From a virus, in IMG/VR virus record IMGVR_UViG_3300044638_001698, positions 1-44,416 of that record: a DNA stretch of 44,416 nucleotides. One strand, given 5' to 3'. This document shows, one piece after another, positions 36,085-44,416 of this stretch (position 1 is the stretch's first letter; each line of letters starts with the position of its first letter). The notes below the pieces were generated by a model that saw only the letters and a list, made by a program, of their open reading frames with translations, was not told the origin of the DNA and made no database searches. Made by a program: the position numbers and the translations under genes.

Positions 36085-39069
36085 TTATTTGCCGTATTTT
36101 CGATTGTAGTAGGCAGCTAAGTCTGCGTCAGATACACCGGGGTTTGCTTTTCTAGCCGCATCCATAAACGCTTGCATAGAGGGTTTAGCAACAGGGGCCG
36201 CAGCTTGAGGAGCAGGAGCAGGAGCGGCAGCAGGGGCAACGCCCATTTCTCGGGCAATCCACCGGTCTCTGAAAGCAGCGGCTTGTTCCCCAGTTGGGTC
36301 GGCTTTTTGCAAGTCGCTGTATGTCTTTCGCAGATTTTTGTCTGTGAGCACAGCATCACCCCAAGCGGCGCTGGCTTCTTTTTTACTTTTTGCGGCTGCC
36401 GCTTCTCTTGCAACATCAAGCTTTTCGGCACCGGGATAACGGCCAAGGTCACTTGCAGCCATTGAAGCAGCTTCGGCCATTGTTTTTTTGTTAGCTGGTT
36501 TGCCTTCTTCAATCAACGCAGCGTAGCGGATGTTGGTCTGACGAGCAAGATCGGTTTCTTTGTTCGCGGCCATTTGTTGCGCTTTAAGTGTTGCAGCCGT
36601 TTGCATTTCTGTACTGGCCAAGCCTGAGTTGAGCTGCGCAACTTTTCCTTCTGCGTCAATTTTGAGCTTGAGTCCTTCCAGTCTTTGCGATTCGGCTTTG
36701 TCTTCCAGTGCGGTGGCCTTGCCAACCATACCTTCTTTGCGTGCTTGTTGCGCAGTAGCCAGAGTGATCTCGGACTGGCGCAGTCGGTCTTTGGCTTCCT
36801 TGGTTTCTTTGGCAACCCGAGCCACTTCACCTGTGAACGCTTTGACGGATTTGCTGGCCCCCTCGCGGAAGTTTTTAGCACCGATCATTTCAGCCGCAGC
36901 AAGTAAAGCGCCAAGACCTTTGGCCTCATCCGTGTTTTTACCGAGGTTGGCACGCTCGGCTTTTACTTCTTCCAAGTAGCCAGCAGTAACGTCGGGGCCG
37001 TACAGCTTTTGAACAAACGGCAACTGCTTTTCAACACCAGCTTGGTACTGCTCGGCAGTCTGAGGTTTGTATTCATCGACTAAGCTAGACAAGCCTTTAA
37101 GGGCCTCATCGGTTTTTTGTCTGTATGAACCGCCACCAGCCATTGCAACAATACCGCCACCGGCCATCATTGCTTCTTGTTGCTCCGCAGGAATTTGGTC
37201 AAACGCGCCGCCAAGACCCGCATACATAGACTTAGACTGAGCAAGCTCAGCCAAACGCTCGTCAATCGCATCTACAGTGTCCATGTCCCTGCGGTTCAAA
37301 GCATTTTCACGGGCTTGCTGCAATTGCTCAGGACCGAGCCTGTCGATGATGCTTTCCACGTTGCCTTGACTGGTAACACCGCCTTCGGCCATGAACTTGC
37401 TCAGGCCATACATGCCCATGCCAAGACCAGCTAAGTCTTGCAAACCAGAACCTTGAGGCTGGTACATGTTGGTAACGCTGGATGAACCGGTGGGTGTGCC
37501 GCGCAACAGGTCGGACATAAATCCCAACTGTTTATAAGGATAGTTCTGCTGATTCAGGAAGTCTTGATACTTGACATCCATACCCCTCTGATTGAGAGCT
37601 TGCTCCATACCGCCATAGGCAGACTGAAGCTTGTTGATGTCCATGCCTTGCTGGAACTGCTGACCGCCAAGCTGCCCAAGCTGACCTGCGGCTTGTAAGC
37701 CAGTCTGGAGACCTTGCATGCCAAGACCAGCCCCGTACTGACGAGACTGCTCACCCAACTGCTGAGCTGCTTGACCATACTGAGCGCCCATACCAGCAGC
37801 TTGCAGACCTTGACCCGCGCCAAACTGGCGAGATTGCTCTCCAGCTTGTTGTGCTTGTTGGAAAGCCTGTTGATTGGCAAGTTGAGATTGCAGGTCTTGC
37901 CCTGCACCCAATTGCTGGACTCCAAGGTTGGCCGCAAGGTTCTGCGAGCCAACGTTGAAACCCATTTGTTGATTCGCCAAAGCCGCTTGCATCGCTTGCT
38001 GGGCATTCATGCCCATAGCTTGATTTCTGGCTGCTTGGTTTTGTACGTTTGCTTGTTGTTGGCTGCTTAAATTGGCAAGGGCAGTTTGTAGACCCGTTTG
38101 AGCGCCAAGTTGTTGAACACCAAGCGCAGCGCCAAGGTTTTGCCCGCCAACAGTAATACCAGCTTGTTGGTTGGCTTGTTGAGCTTGCAAACGCGCTTGC
38201 TGTTCGGCATTAAATTGCTGCTGGGCTTGGCCGTAGGCCGACTGAAGTCCCTGCGCTTGAATGTCGCCTTTTTGTTGAGCAAGATTGCGGGCAGCTTCGG
38301 CCTCCATGATGGCCTGACGAGATCCGCCAAACGCACCTGCGCCTACAGCCTGAGCCCCGCGACCTGTGCGAGCAATATCCGCTTGCCGTTGAGCTTCACG
38401 TTGCTGGATGTCCACCACATTTTGCATGTAGGGAGACATATAGGCTTCTGCTGCGCCGGGGCGAGCAAAGCTTTGGGTGCGAACACGTTCTGCTGGCCCC
38501 ATTTGGTATTGTTGCAAGTTGGGGTTATAGGCTGTTTGCGCCGCACCCATTTCTGCTGCTTCATACCCTATTGACCGCACATCTTGTGGGCCTTTCATTT
38601 GATACTGCTGAAGGCTTGGAGCCTGAGCTTGCATCATGGAGAACTGACCGGGCTGGTACGCGCCGGGGGCTTGAAACTGATTGGCAAACTGACCAGCTTG
38701 GTAGTTTGTCCCCATAGCACGGGTACCCACATCGCCAGCTAAATTGGTGGCCGTACCCAACTGAGAGGATGGCCCCATTGTTTTTGCGGCACCCATTGCT
38801 TTATTTTGCAAGTCGGTGAACTGTTGAACGCGCTCACCGCCATAGGGCTTGTATGGGTTTTTGTTGATATCAGTTACCAAAGAACCTTGATACAGAATGT
38901 CTTTGGCGTATGGCTTGGCCCAATCTGGCAAGTCAGTAGTTTGGGTTTGTGTTGAACTGCCACCGCCGCCACCACCGTCACCATAGACAATACGCCCACC
39001 TTCAGAGAGGGTTGCTGAATCGCCCAAGGGCTCGCCCAAGGCGTAAAGTTGGCGACGTGAATAGCTCAT
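36085..39069 (-). CDS. Gln/Ala-rich internal virion protein (994 aa)
   Basis: The N-terminal 100 residues include a Gly-rich run and DLPDWAKPYAKDILYQG, common in this protein family of uncultured phages. The middle (about 130-480) is extremely rich in Gln, Ala and Gly, with repeated units such as Q-L-G-x-x-x-Q-x-x-x-A and EQSRQFGAGQGLQAAGMGAQYGQ, and the phrase AFGGSRQAIMEAEAARNLAQQ. The C-terminal half is helical with basic coils. A virion internal or ejection protein is likely, comparable in position to T7 gp14-15. It overlaps the GNAT gene by four bases. Confidence 0.68.
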   Translation of the reverse strand: MSYSRRQLYALGEPLGDSATLSEGGRIVYGDGGGGGGSSTQTQTTDLPDWAKPYAKDILYQGSLVTDINKNPYKPYGGERVQQFTDLQNKAMGAAKTMGPSSQLGTATNLAGDVGTRAMGTNYQAGQFANQFQAPGAYQPGQFSMMQAQAPSLQQYQMKGPQDVRSIGYEAAEMGAAQTAYNPNLQQYQMGPAERVRTQSFARPGAAEAYMSPYMQNVVDIQQREAQRQADIARTGRGAQAVGAGAFGGSRQAIMEAEAARNLAQQKGDIQAQGLQSAYGQAQQQFNAEQQARLQAQQANQQAGITVGGQNLGAALGVQQLGAQTGLQTALANLSSQQQANVQNQAARNQAMGMNAQQAMQAALANQQMGFNVGSQNLAANLGVQQLGAGQDLQSQLANQQAFQQAQQAGEQSRQFGAGQGLQAAGMGAQYGQAAQQLGEQSRQYGAGLGMQGLQTGLQAAGQLGQLGGQQFQQGMDINKLQSAYGGMEQALNQRGMDVKYQDFLNQQNYPYKQLGFMSDLLRGTPTGSSSVTNMYQPQGSGLQDLAGLGMGMYGLSKFMAEGGVTSQGNVESIIDRLGPEQLQQARENALNRRDMDTVDAIDERLAELAQSKSMYAGLGGAFDQIPAEQQEAMMAGGGIVAMAGGGSYRQKTDEALKGLSSLVDEYKPQTAEQYQAGVEKQLPFVQKLYGPDVTAGYLEEVKAERANLGKNTDEAKGLGALLAAAEMIGAKNFREGASKSVKAFTGEVARVAKETKEAKDRLRQSEITLATAQQARKEGMVGKATALEDKAESQRLEGLKLKIDAEGKVAQLNSGLASTEMQTAATLKAQQMAANKETDLARQTNIRYAALIEEGKPANKKTMAEAASMAASDLGRYPGAEKLDVAREAAAAKSKKEASAAWGDAVLTDKNLRKTYSDLQKADPTGEQAAAFRDRWIAREMGVAPAAAPAPAPQAAAPVAKPSMQAFMDAARKANPGVSDADLAAYYNRKYGK

Positions 39070-39494
39070 GATTCATCCTTAAAAAACTTTTGGTACGTCA
39101 CACTCTGTACCTCGTACCCGTGAGAACTGGCAGATTTCTTCCAGCCCGGGCGTCCAATAAACTCAATGCCGGAACATCCGGCGTCCTTGGCAAACCTGTC
39201 AAGCAGGTCGTACATCTCGTCTTCTACATATTGCATATGGTTTGGAACCCCTGCGCAATACTGAATTGTTAACAGCTTGCATTGTGGGTAGGCTTTGATC
39301 TCGGTTATGACATGACCGTAGATCTCATTGTCGTCATGACCAATCCACAATTGCATCTGCCCATTCAACACAAACCTCAGAATGTCGTCAACCGTGGCGC
39401 GGCCTCGCGTCCACTTTGCAGATTCCACCAAGTAAGGCAAGAGAGGAGGGATTACTCCTGCTATCGCTCCCGGCGGAACCAACGACATCCTCAT
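39066..39494 (-). CDS. GNAT-like protein, gp13-type internal virion protein (142 aa)
   Basis: The sequence has the shape of a small N-acetyltransferase: ATVDDILRFVLNGQMQLWIGHDDNEIYGHVITEIKAYPQCKLLTIQYCAG (strands beta2-beta5) and ...IEFIGRPGWKKSASSHGYEVQSVTYQKFF, with the G-R-x-G-W-x-k-x-x-x-x-x-G-Y ending usual for phage members. I do not see the acetyl-CoA-binding Q/R-x-x-G-x-G/A motif, so catalytic activity is doubtful. T7 gp13 has a comparable place among internal virion proteins. Start and stop overlap both neighbours (four bases each). Confidence 0.68.
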   Translation of the reverse strand: MRMSLVPPGAIAGVIPPLLPYLVESAKWTRGRATVDDILRFVLNGQMQLWIGHDDNEIYGHVITEIKAYPQCKLLTIQYCAGVPNHMQYVEDEMYDLLDRFAKDAGCSGIEFIGRPGWKKSASSHGYEVQSVTYQKFFKDES

Positions 39495-41506
39495 GCTGGC
39501 AAGAATCTTTCTGCGCGGCTGTTCTTGGCAACCCGACCCTTACCGACTGTTTTTCTGCGAGCCTTTTGGACTCTGTCCATCATGGCGTACAACTTACGAG
39601 CACCAGCCTCAGTCGAGCCATTACCCAGCTCGGAAACGATACGCGCAGGCACAACAAACTCACCGTCAGCTAAACGTGCAGGTTGCTTTCTGCCAATCAT
39701 GGCCGGGATGGAGTCAGACACCCCATCACCGGGGCCTTTGAGCAACCGACCGCCGTCAGAGTAATCGCCAAGATGAGAGCCGCCATTTGCATAAGCGGCC
39801 ATTAATCCACCCTTTGCGGCACCAGCAGCGGCGGCGGCGGCAGCGGCGGCGCTACCTGAAGTAGCAGCCATTCCATGTCCGCCCGTGCCCATAGCAGAAG
39901 CACCGCCGCCACTACCACTTGCCACACCCCCACCAGCGCCAACACCGCCTCCACCACCGCCAGCAGAACCAGCGCCGATACTTCCAATAGATTTTGCGGC
40001 CATACCTGCCGGGCCGAAACCCATTGCACCGGCGTTGCCAGATGTTGCTCCGGGTGCGCCAAAACCAGCACTCAAACCGCTACTACTTGGGCCAACACCT
40101 TGTAAGCCCGCCAAAGCCGTAGCAATGGCTTGTGCTTGTTGGGCGTTGTTTGCGTCTGCTTTTGCTTGTGTATCAGCCAATGTGCTTGGCGAATTCAGCA
40201 TATCTCCCGCATCAGACACTTGAACAGCGTTGGGATTGGGGTTTGGCTTGCTAAATTTATTTGCAATTAAGCCAATCCCAGTTAACGCAGCATCGCCCAT
40301 TTTGCTTAATGCCAAAGATGGATAAGCCATAGGGGTGATATTTCCACCGCCGCTTACCATTGAAGATGGAAGACCCGTAGTTCCCGGCGTTTGATTTCCT
40401 TGATTTGACATGTAACCGCCACCCATCTGAGTAGGTTGAGCAGGCTGCTCTTGGTTGTCGGACGGCATTGACTCAATTTGTTTAAACATGTAATTCAGAG
40501 GGTCGTATTCAAACTTTCCGCCTTGCCCGGTAGTGGACGGAACAATGCCGCCTTCATCAAACCTCATCTCGCCAGTCATAGGGTTTACGCCAGTATCTGA
40601 CACGCCTGACAAAACATTGCGAGAAATGGGCTGCTGATAAGGTGTTGCATACGCACCCTTGTTAATGTCGGCCATCGGGTAGCCAGTGTTTGCCCCAATA
40701 GCGTTTGCATCCGACATAGCCTCGATAGGGCCGCCACCAGCGTAACCGGGCTTGAAATACCGTGGCTTGAAATAAGTTCTTTCTGGGCCAAATGGGTTTG
40801 AGTCGTAAGCTGTATCTACATAGCCGGGGTCAAACTGATAGCCTTCCCTTGCAATCTTGCCGGGGTCGGTATCGGTTTTAATTTCCGGTTGCTTGGTGGT
40901 TGGGGTGATTGCTTGAATCACAGACGGGGCTGCGGCAGTGGCGTACCTCAAGTTGTCCTTAAAGAACTGCCCGGGGGCTTCGCCAATCTTGGAGAAACCA
41001 GCCTTTGCTTGCTCCATGAACGGGGCTTCAGCGGCTTTAGCCAGTTGCGCAGAACGCAGGGCTTCAACTTGCTGAGCATAAGCTGCGGTATCTCCGCCTA
41101 CAAGTTGCGGCATCTGCCCAGCCAGCATTCCAGATTCAGCCAACGCGCCTTGACCAGCACCCATCAATCCGCCCATAAAGCCTGCGCCACCATAAGCGCC
41201 AAGACCGGCCATCAAGCCCTTGCTCAAGCTACCAGACTTCACGCCGGTGATACCGCCCATAACCAAGCTTGCCATCATTGGGGGCATACCCATAGCAGAC
41301 AAAGCTGCGCCGCCAATCATCGGCAAAAGGCTGGACAAAAAGCCAGCTTCGGGTAAACCAGTCTGGGGGTTAATACTTAGAGACCCACCGTGGGCCATCG
41401 CCAAGTCCTGAAGACCTTTGACTTCCCCGCGAGACATATGGACGAGCGTATTGTCTGGGCCGCGACCATGCGCAGCCAAGTGTTGGGCGGCAGCGTTTAA
41501 ACTCAT
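39491..41506 (-). CDS. Gly/Ala-rich virion protein (671 aa)
   Basis: The N-terminus (about 1-140) has a DNTLVHMSRGEVKGLQDLAMAHGG opening, followed by long hydrophobic Gly/Ala-rich helices (GFLSSLLPMIGGAALSAMGMPPMMASLVMGGITG). The middle is low complexity, and about 500-580 is almost all Gly, Ala and Ser. The C-terminus (about 595-665), GPGDGVSDSIPAMIGRKQPARLADGEFVVPARIVSELGNGSTEAGARKLYAMMDRVQ, is a distinct conserved module common in podovirus-like phages. Likely an internal or tail-assembly protein that can cross membranes. Overlaps the GNAT gene by four bases. Confidence 0.66.
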   Translation of the reverse strand: MSLNAAAQHLAAHGRGPDNTLVHMSRGEVKGLQDLAMAHGGSLSINPQTGLPEAGFLSSLLPMIGGAALSAMGMPPMMASLVMGGITGVKSGSLSKGLMAGLGAYGGAGFMGGLMGAGQGALAESGMLAGQMPQLVGGDTAAYAQQVEALRSAQLAKAAEAPFMEQAKAGFSKIGEAPGQFFKDNLRYATAAAPSVIQAITPTTKQPEIKTDTDPGKIAREGYQFDPGYVDTAYDSNPFGPERTYFKPRYFKPGYAGGGPIEAMSDANAIGANTGYPMADINKGAYATPYQQPISRNVLSGVSDTGVNPMTGEMRFDEGGIVPSTTGQGGKFEYDPLNYMFKQIESMPSDNQEQPAQPTQMGGGYMSNQGNQTPGTTGLPSSMVSGGGNITPMAYPSLALSKMGDAALTGIGLIANKFSKPNPNPNAVQVSDAGDMLNSPSTLADTQAKADANNAQQAQAIATALAGLQGVGPSSSGLSAGFGAPGATSGNAGAMGFGPAGMAAKSIGSIGAGSAGGGGGGVGAGGGVASGSGGGASAMGTGGHGMAATSGSAAAAAAAAAGAAKGGLMAAYANGGSHLGDYSDGGRLLKGPGDGVSDSIPAMIGRKQPARLADGEFVVPARIVSELGNGSTEAGARKLYAMMDRVQKARRKTVGKGRVAKNSRAERFLPA

Positions 41507-41540
41507 TTTTGCCTCTTAAAACGGGGGTTGGTGGATACTA

Positions 41541-42185
41541 TCATGTTGGGAGCGCCGATACAAATGAAAGTGTGGCTACCACAGACTGAGTGGACGGCTT
41601 GGTTGGCGTGCCAGAAGCAGCAAGATGTTGGATGGTTACAGCGGCATTAGGAACAGACCAATAGATTTCCACGTAGTCAGTCGCGTTCATTTCTAGAAAA
41701 TAATTCCAACCAATGATTGAGTGGCCATCAGTTCCAGCATGTCTGTTTGGAACAGATACAAATCCAGTCGAGCCGGAGATGTCTGTGCCGTTTTGTTTTA
41801 GCCAGATATAAACATCTTGGAAAGCGGTGTCCGTATTTATAAACTGTACACTGAACTGGAGGTTATATATACCAGCGTTGTTCACGGTGATCTTTGATGA
41901 GCTGATTGATACTTCGTTGGCAAAGTCCGTAGTGTTCAACGTCATTAACGTGGCTGTATTTATTGTGGCGGTCTGGTCTTGGTCACTGGAGAACGCCCCA
42001 TATGGAAACCGAATAAACCGCCCGCCTGTATTTCCAACCAACGTGCCCGTCAGATTATCAAGCTGGTTAAAGTACAAACGCAGCACATTTGAATACTGCT
42101 CAATAAACTGGGCATCGTATTGCGCTGGGGCCGAGGGTAAGCGCGGCTGAACAAACGGGCGGTATCTATTGAACGTGGTGACCAT
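41541..42185 (-). CDS. C1q/TNF-like jelly-roll virion protein (214 aa)
   Basis: After an N-terminal helix (QYDAQFIEQYSNVLRLYFNQLDNLTGTL, about 22-49) the C-terminal domain is a C1q-like beta-sandwich: FPYGAFSSDQDQT, NAGIYNLQFSVQFINTDTAFQDVYIWLKQNGTDISGS, and GWNYFLEMNATDYVEIYW. The pattern A-G-x-Y-x-L-x-F-S-V-x-F...D-V-x-I-W-L-x-x-N-G, and the final D-Y-V-E-I-Y-W, is the standard C1q/TNF jelly-roll core. These domains trimerise and, in phages, form tail-fibre or receptor-binding tips. Base 42185 is shared with the next tail gene, so the two are coupled. Confidence 0.75.
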   Translation of the reverse strand: MVTTFNRYRPFVQPRLPSAPAQYDAQFIEQYSNVLRLYFNQLDNLTGTLVGNTGGRFIRFPYGAFSSDQDQTATINTATLMTLNTTDFANEVSISSSKITVNNAGIYNLQFSVQFINTDTAFQDVYIWLKQNGTDISGSTGFVSVPNRHAGTDGHSIIGWNYFLEMNATDYVEIYWSVPNAAVTIQHLAASGTPTKPSTQSVVATLSFVSALPT

Positions 42186-44200
42186 TATCTGCGTCCGTCA
42201 GGGCGGGTATCAATTCTGGGAACGCCCAACTGCCACGCCACGCCAAGGTCATTTGACTCAATCCTGAGCGCCATTTGCCGACCACGAATACGCACAAACA
42301 CCTGTTGCGTAAATTGTTGCACGGTGTAGTACTGCTGGGTTGAGTAGTTGTCGGCGCTGGTTACTGTCGGTGAATCTGAGTTGCCATAGTTTGTGCCGGG
42401 GAACTGACGGGGGCGCACACCAAAATCCAAAGACGGCGCACTAACAGTTGATCCGTCAAAAGTCACATCGGGAATGATGCGAGAAACCAAGCCAAAGTTG
42501 TGTCCGTCACCAATATCAAAGTCAGATGATTGACAAAATGCAGCAATAGGCACTGGGGGGTTGACGCTTGCGTCGTCATTACCGACCTCGTGGTAGACCA
42601 AAATACCGTTTGTGGAGCTGCCGCCTACATCGTAACCCGTAGCCATTGGAGAATCCCTCAATGCGCTATCAAGCCATGAACTTCTAGCCAATGTTCCGTA
42701 ATACCATGTGCGCTCAAGGTGGTTGAAGATAACGTATTTGTCAATCGTTGTTGAGTTGGCTGAACAATAGAACCACCAGACCTCGTTATATCCTTCGTTT
42801 GTGCCAGCAAAGAATTGATATGACTGCGAAAGGTTGATGTCCTCATATACGTACTGGCGCAGGGCGCAGGGGAGTGTTTCCACACGGCCTGAATACATAT
42901 AGAACTTGTCCGTACCCATCCAGTACGTGATGTTGTTAACCGTGATAGCAGCGTTTGGCCCCATGATAGAGATGTTGTCGCCCATTAACTGGAAGCCCCA
43001 CACATATGGCGGGCCTATGTACTGCATGGAGTAGAGGGCTGCGTCGGTCAAAACCAATATCTCTTGTCGGGTTTGTATCACCGAGATAATTTCAGAGCCG
43101 TGGCTTACACGGTAGTCGCCCGCTTGGTTTGTGACCGCAGGTGTCCATGTAAGTACGGACTCTTGATCTGACCACCGGATTTGCATGGGGTCAAGCGTGG
43201 TTGTTGCGTATACGCCTGTTGGGTCATTGCAGCCAAATGCAATGGTGAACCGAGACGAATCAGATACCAACACGTAGTTGACCAAAGAAGGACATGTAGC
43301 GTCCGCCTGCCAGTAAGCTACGCCGCCAAGTGTGTTTGTATTAGCAGCATTTAAAATTTGTGCTCGGTTAAAGGTAGAAGGGTTGTTGTCAACAACCCAG
43401 TAATACAGCGCCCCGCCACGGGGGTTCAACACTAAATTTTGTCCAAAGTTTGCCTCAGACCAGAGGCGAAGCTGGATGCCAATACCCAAACCAGCAGGAG
43501 CCGGAGAGCCCCATCCTGTTGTGGTTGTTCCAGATACGCCACCCCAACCGCCAGAGCCCCAGCCAACGCCCACTGTATAAATATCGCCACCAGTAGCAAT
43601 TTGATATGCCGCCGTGGTTGATGCGCCGCCGTTGCCTGAGTCGCTTGCGTTTGCTACAACAGACACAACGATGGTGTATTGACTTGAACTGATGTAGGTG
43701 GCTATTCTGTGTTCGGCATTAAGAATGGTGGCGGTAACATTCCCACCCAAGGATGCTGCGCCTGCAAAAGTGACAAAGTCGCCAGCTTGTGCGCCATGAG
43801 CATTGTCAGTTACCGTGATGATGCTGGAGCCGGTTGTAGCCGCAAAAGCATTGGCCGCAGCTACGGGGCCGGGAGGCAAACCTGTCAGTGGAGTTATGTC
43901 GTTGAAAGCGCCTCCGGGGCCATTCTGAATGTAGTACTTGAGGTTTGTGCCAAGCCCCAGCAAGTTGTACCCCGCCAAGTTAAACCAATTCCACATGGAT
44001 CGGCAGACTCCCCAAAACGTACCAGTCGTGGGTTTTAACGTAGAAGCGTTGGGGCCGTTGTCTTTTGCCCAGCCGCCAATTTTCTCAGGGTAGCCAGAAC
44101 GGAAACGCACTTTGTCCGACTCAAACCAACCGCCTTCGTTGGCAAGCGTTGTGCCTTCGCGGTTGATGCCGGGCCTAAATTGCAGTTTCTGTAATGGCAT
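42185..44200 (-). CDS. Tail protein, tubular B / stabilisation-like (671 aa)
   Basis: The N-terminus, MPLQKLQFRPGINREGTTLANEGGWFESDKVRFRSGYPEKIGGW, is a hallmark of the tail proteins of many podoviruses and uncultured phages (R-P-G-x-N-x-E-x-T-x-x-x-x-x-G-G-W-x-x-x-x-x-V-R-F-R). The rest is beta-rich with repeated strand turns, a beta-propeller-like pattern as in T7 tail tubular protein B or P22 gp10. It probably caps the portal-tail junction. No coiled coil or enzymatic motif. Starts 12 bases after the peptidase gene. Confidence 0.78.
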   Translation of the reverse strand: MPLQKLQFRPGINREGTTLANEGGWFESDKVRFRSGYPEKIGGWAKDNGPNASTLKPTTGTFWGVCRSMWNWFNLAGYNLLGLGTNLKYYIQNGPGGAFNDITPLTGLPPGPVAAANAFAATTGSSIITVTDNAHGAQAGDFVTFAGAASLGGNVTATILNAEHRIATYISSSQYTIVVSVVANASDSGNGGASTTAAYQIATGGDIYTVGVGWGSGGWGGVSGTTTTGWGSPAPAGLGIGIQLRLWSEANFGQNLVLNPRGGALYYWVVDNNPSTFNRAQILNAANTNTLGGVAYWQADATCPSLVNYVLVSDSSRFTIAFGCNDPTGVYATTTLDPMQIRWSDQESVLTWTPAVTNQAGDYRVSHGSEIISVIQTRQEILVLTDAALYSMQYIGPPYVWGFQLMGDNISIMGPNAAITVNNITYWMGTDKFYMYSGRVETLPCALRQYVYEDINLSQSYQFFAGTNEGYNEVWWFYCSANSTTIDKYVIFNHLERTWYYGTLARSSWLDSALRDSPMATGYDVGGSSTNGILVYHEVGNDDASVNPPVPIAAFCQSSDFDIGDGHNFGLVSRIIPDVTFDGSTVSAPSLDFGVRPRQFPGTNYGNSDSPTVTSADNYSTQQYYTVQQFTQQVFVRIRGRQMALRIESNDLGVAWQLGVPRIDTRPDGRR

Positions 44201-44211
44201 TTTTTGCTCGC

Positions 44212-44416
44212 TTAAGCTACAAGACCGGGGAGATACTGTGTTTTACCAGCTACCTTGGTCGCGGTCAATTCTTGCTTTTTCAGATTGTTTGGGTCGTAAG
44301 ACACATGCACCCAGCCACTGTCAGGAATGCCGGGGGTGTAGAACTCCAGAATCAACTGGGTGTAGTCCAGATTATCCATGATCCACTGCGCCAAGTCAGC
44401 GTTTGCTACGCCGGGA
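44212..44416 (-). CDS. Cell-wall peptidase (M15-type endolysin), C-terminal fragment
   Basis: The frame is open to the right edge, so the gene's beginning lies outside. The visible 67 residues read PGVANADLAQWIMDNLDYTQ, then LILEFYTPGIPDSGWVHVSYDP, ending YLPGLVA. The pattern W-I-x-D-N-L-x-x-x-Q-L-I-L-E-F and G-W-V-H-V-S-Y is the end of the M15 D-Ala-D-Ala carboxypeptidase/endolysin family; the His of WVHVS is a zinc ligand. A phage lysis enzyme is likely. It lies between capsid and tail genes in transcription order if the genome is joined across the edge. An in-frame TTG at 44394 is not a real start. Confidence 0.7.
   Translation of the reverse strand, partial: PGVANADLAQWIMDNLDYTQLILEFYTPGIPDSGWVHVSYDPNNLKKQELTATKVAGKTQYLPGLVA

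Noticed and set aside
1-44416. Circular genome joined at the window edges
   Set aside because: The junction would leave the phage with no full capsid gene and create a capsid-peptidase chimera; the in-frame join has a one-in-three chance.

Overview
The window is most of the genome of a tailed double-stranded DNA bacteriophage, most likely short-tailed (podovirus-like). It has terminase, portal, capsid-assembly, tail and internal virion genes plus a phage replication set. I see no integrase, tape-measure protein, tail sheath, tRNA or phage RNA polymerase. Promoters are of the sigma-70 type (TTGACA / TATAAT) and ribosome sites are GGAG/AGGAGG, so the host is a bacterium using ordinary transcription signals. 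The style of the structural genes resembles uncultured freshwater or marine phages of proteobacteria, but the host cannot be fixed from this sequence.

Layout. (1) 1-7526, minus strand: terminase small subunit, terminase large subunit, portal, a small protein, a GroES-like co-chaperonin, a scaffold-like coiled-coil protein, two virion-type proteins, and the first 18 codons of a probable major capsid protein cut by the left edge. (2) 7527-8085: divergent control region with an early promoter. (3) 8086-20005, plus strand: an early/accessory region of about 25 mostly small genes, a repeat-rich gene-poor stretch (8.93-9.62 kb), and a MoxR ATPase / metallopeptidase-vWA cassette. (4) 20116-29829, plus strand: replication and recombination genes (VRR-NUC nuclease, family A DNA polymerase, Cas4/RecB-like nuclease, HNH protein, SNF2-type helicase, candidate ssDNA-binding protein, HTH regulator, primase-helicase), ending in a strong terminator. 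(5) 29903-44416, minus strand: a cell-wall peptidase truncated by the right edge, tail proteins, a C1q-like protein, a GNAT-like protein and very large internal virion proteins.

Both minus blocks read leftward. If the genome is circular or circularly permuted, they form one late operon running packaging, capsid, lysis, tail and internal proteins, opposed to one early operon on the plus strand. The body of the major capsid gene is missing, so the window is not the whole genome.

The most unusual feature is a family of short palindromes, core TAACA-(1 to 3 nt)-TGTTA, at about 18 places between 7.93 and 20.02 kb and not recognised elsewhere. In seven of them the start codon of a gene lies inside the palindrome (TAACAAATGTTA), so those proteins begin Met-Leu. 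Other copies lie over the -10 region of two near-duplicate promoters (9503 and 12551), in leaders, next to terminators, and once inside a gene. This looks like a dedicated early-region control system, comparable in concept to the stoperators or start-associated sequences of some mycobacteriophages but with an unrelated sequence. The second notable system is the MoxR / HExxH-vWA / DUF3150-like cassette, which has its own copy of the palindrome-bearing promoter.
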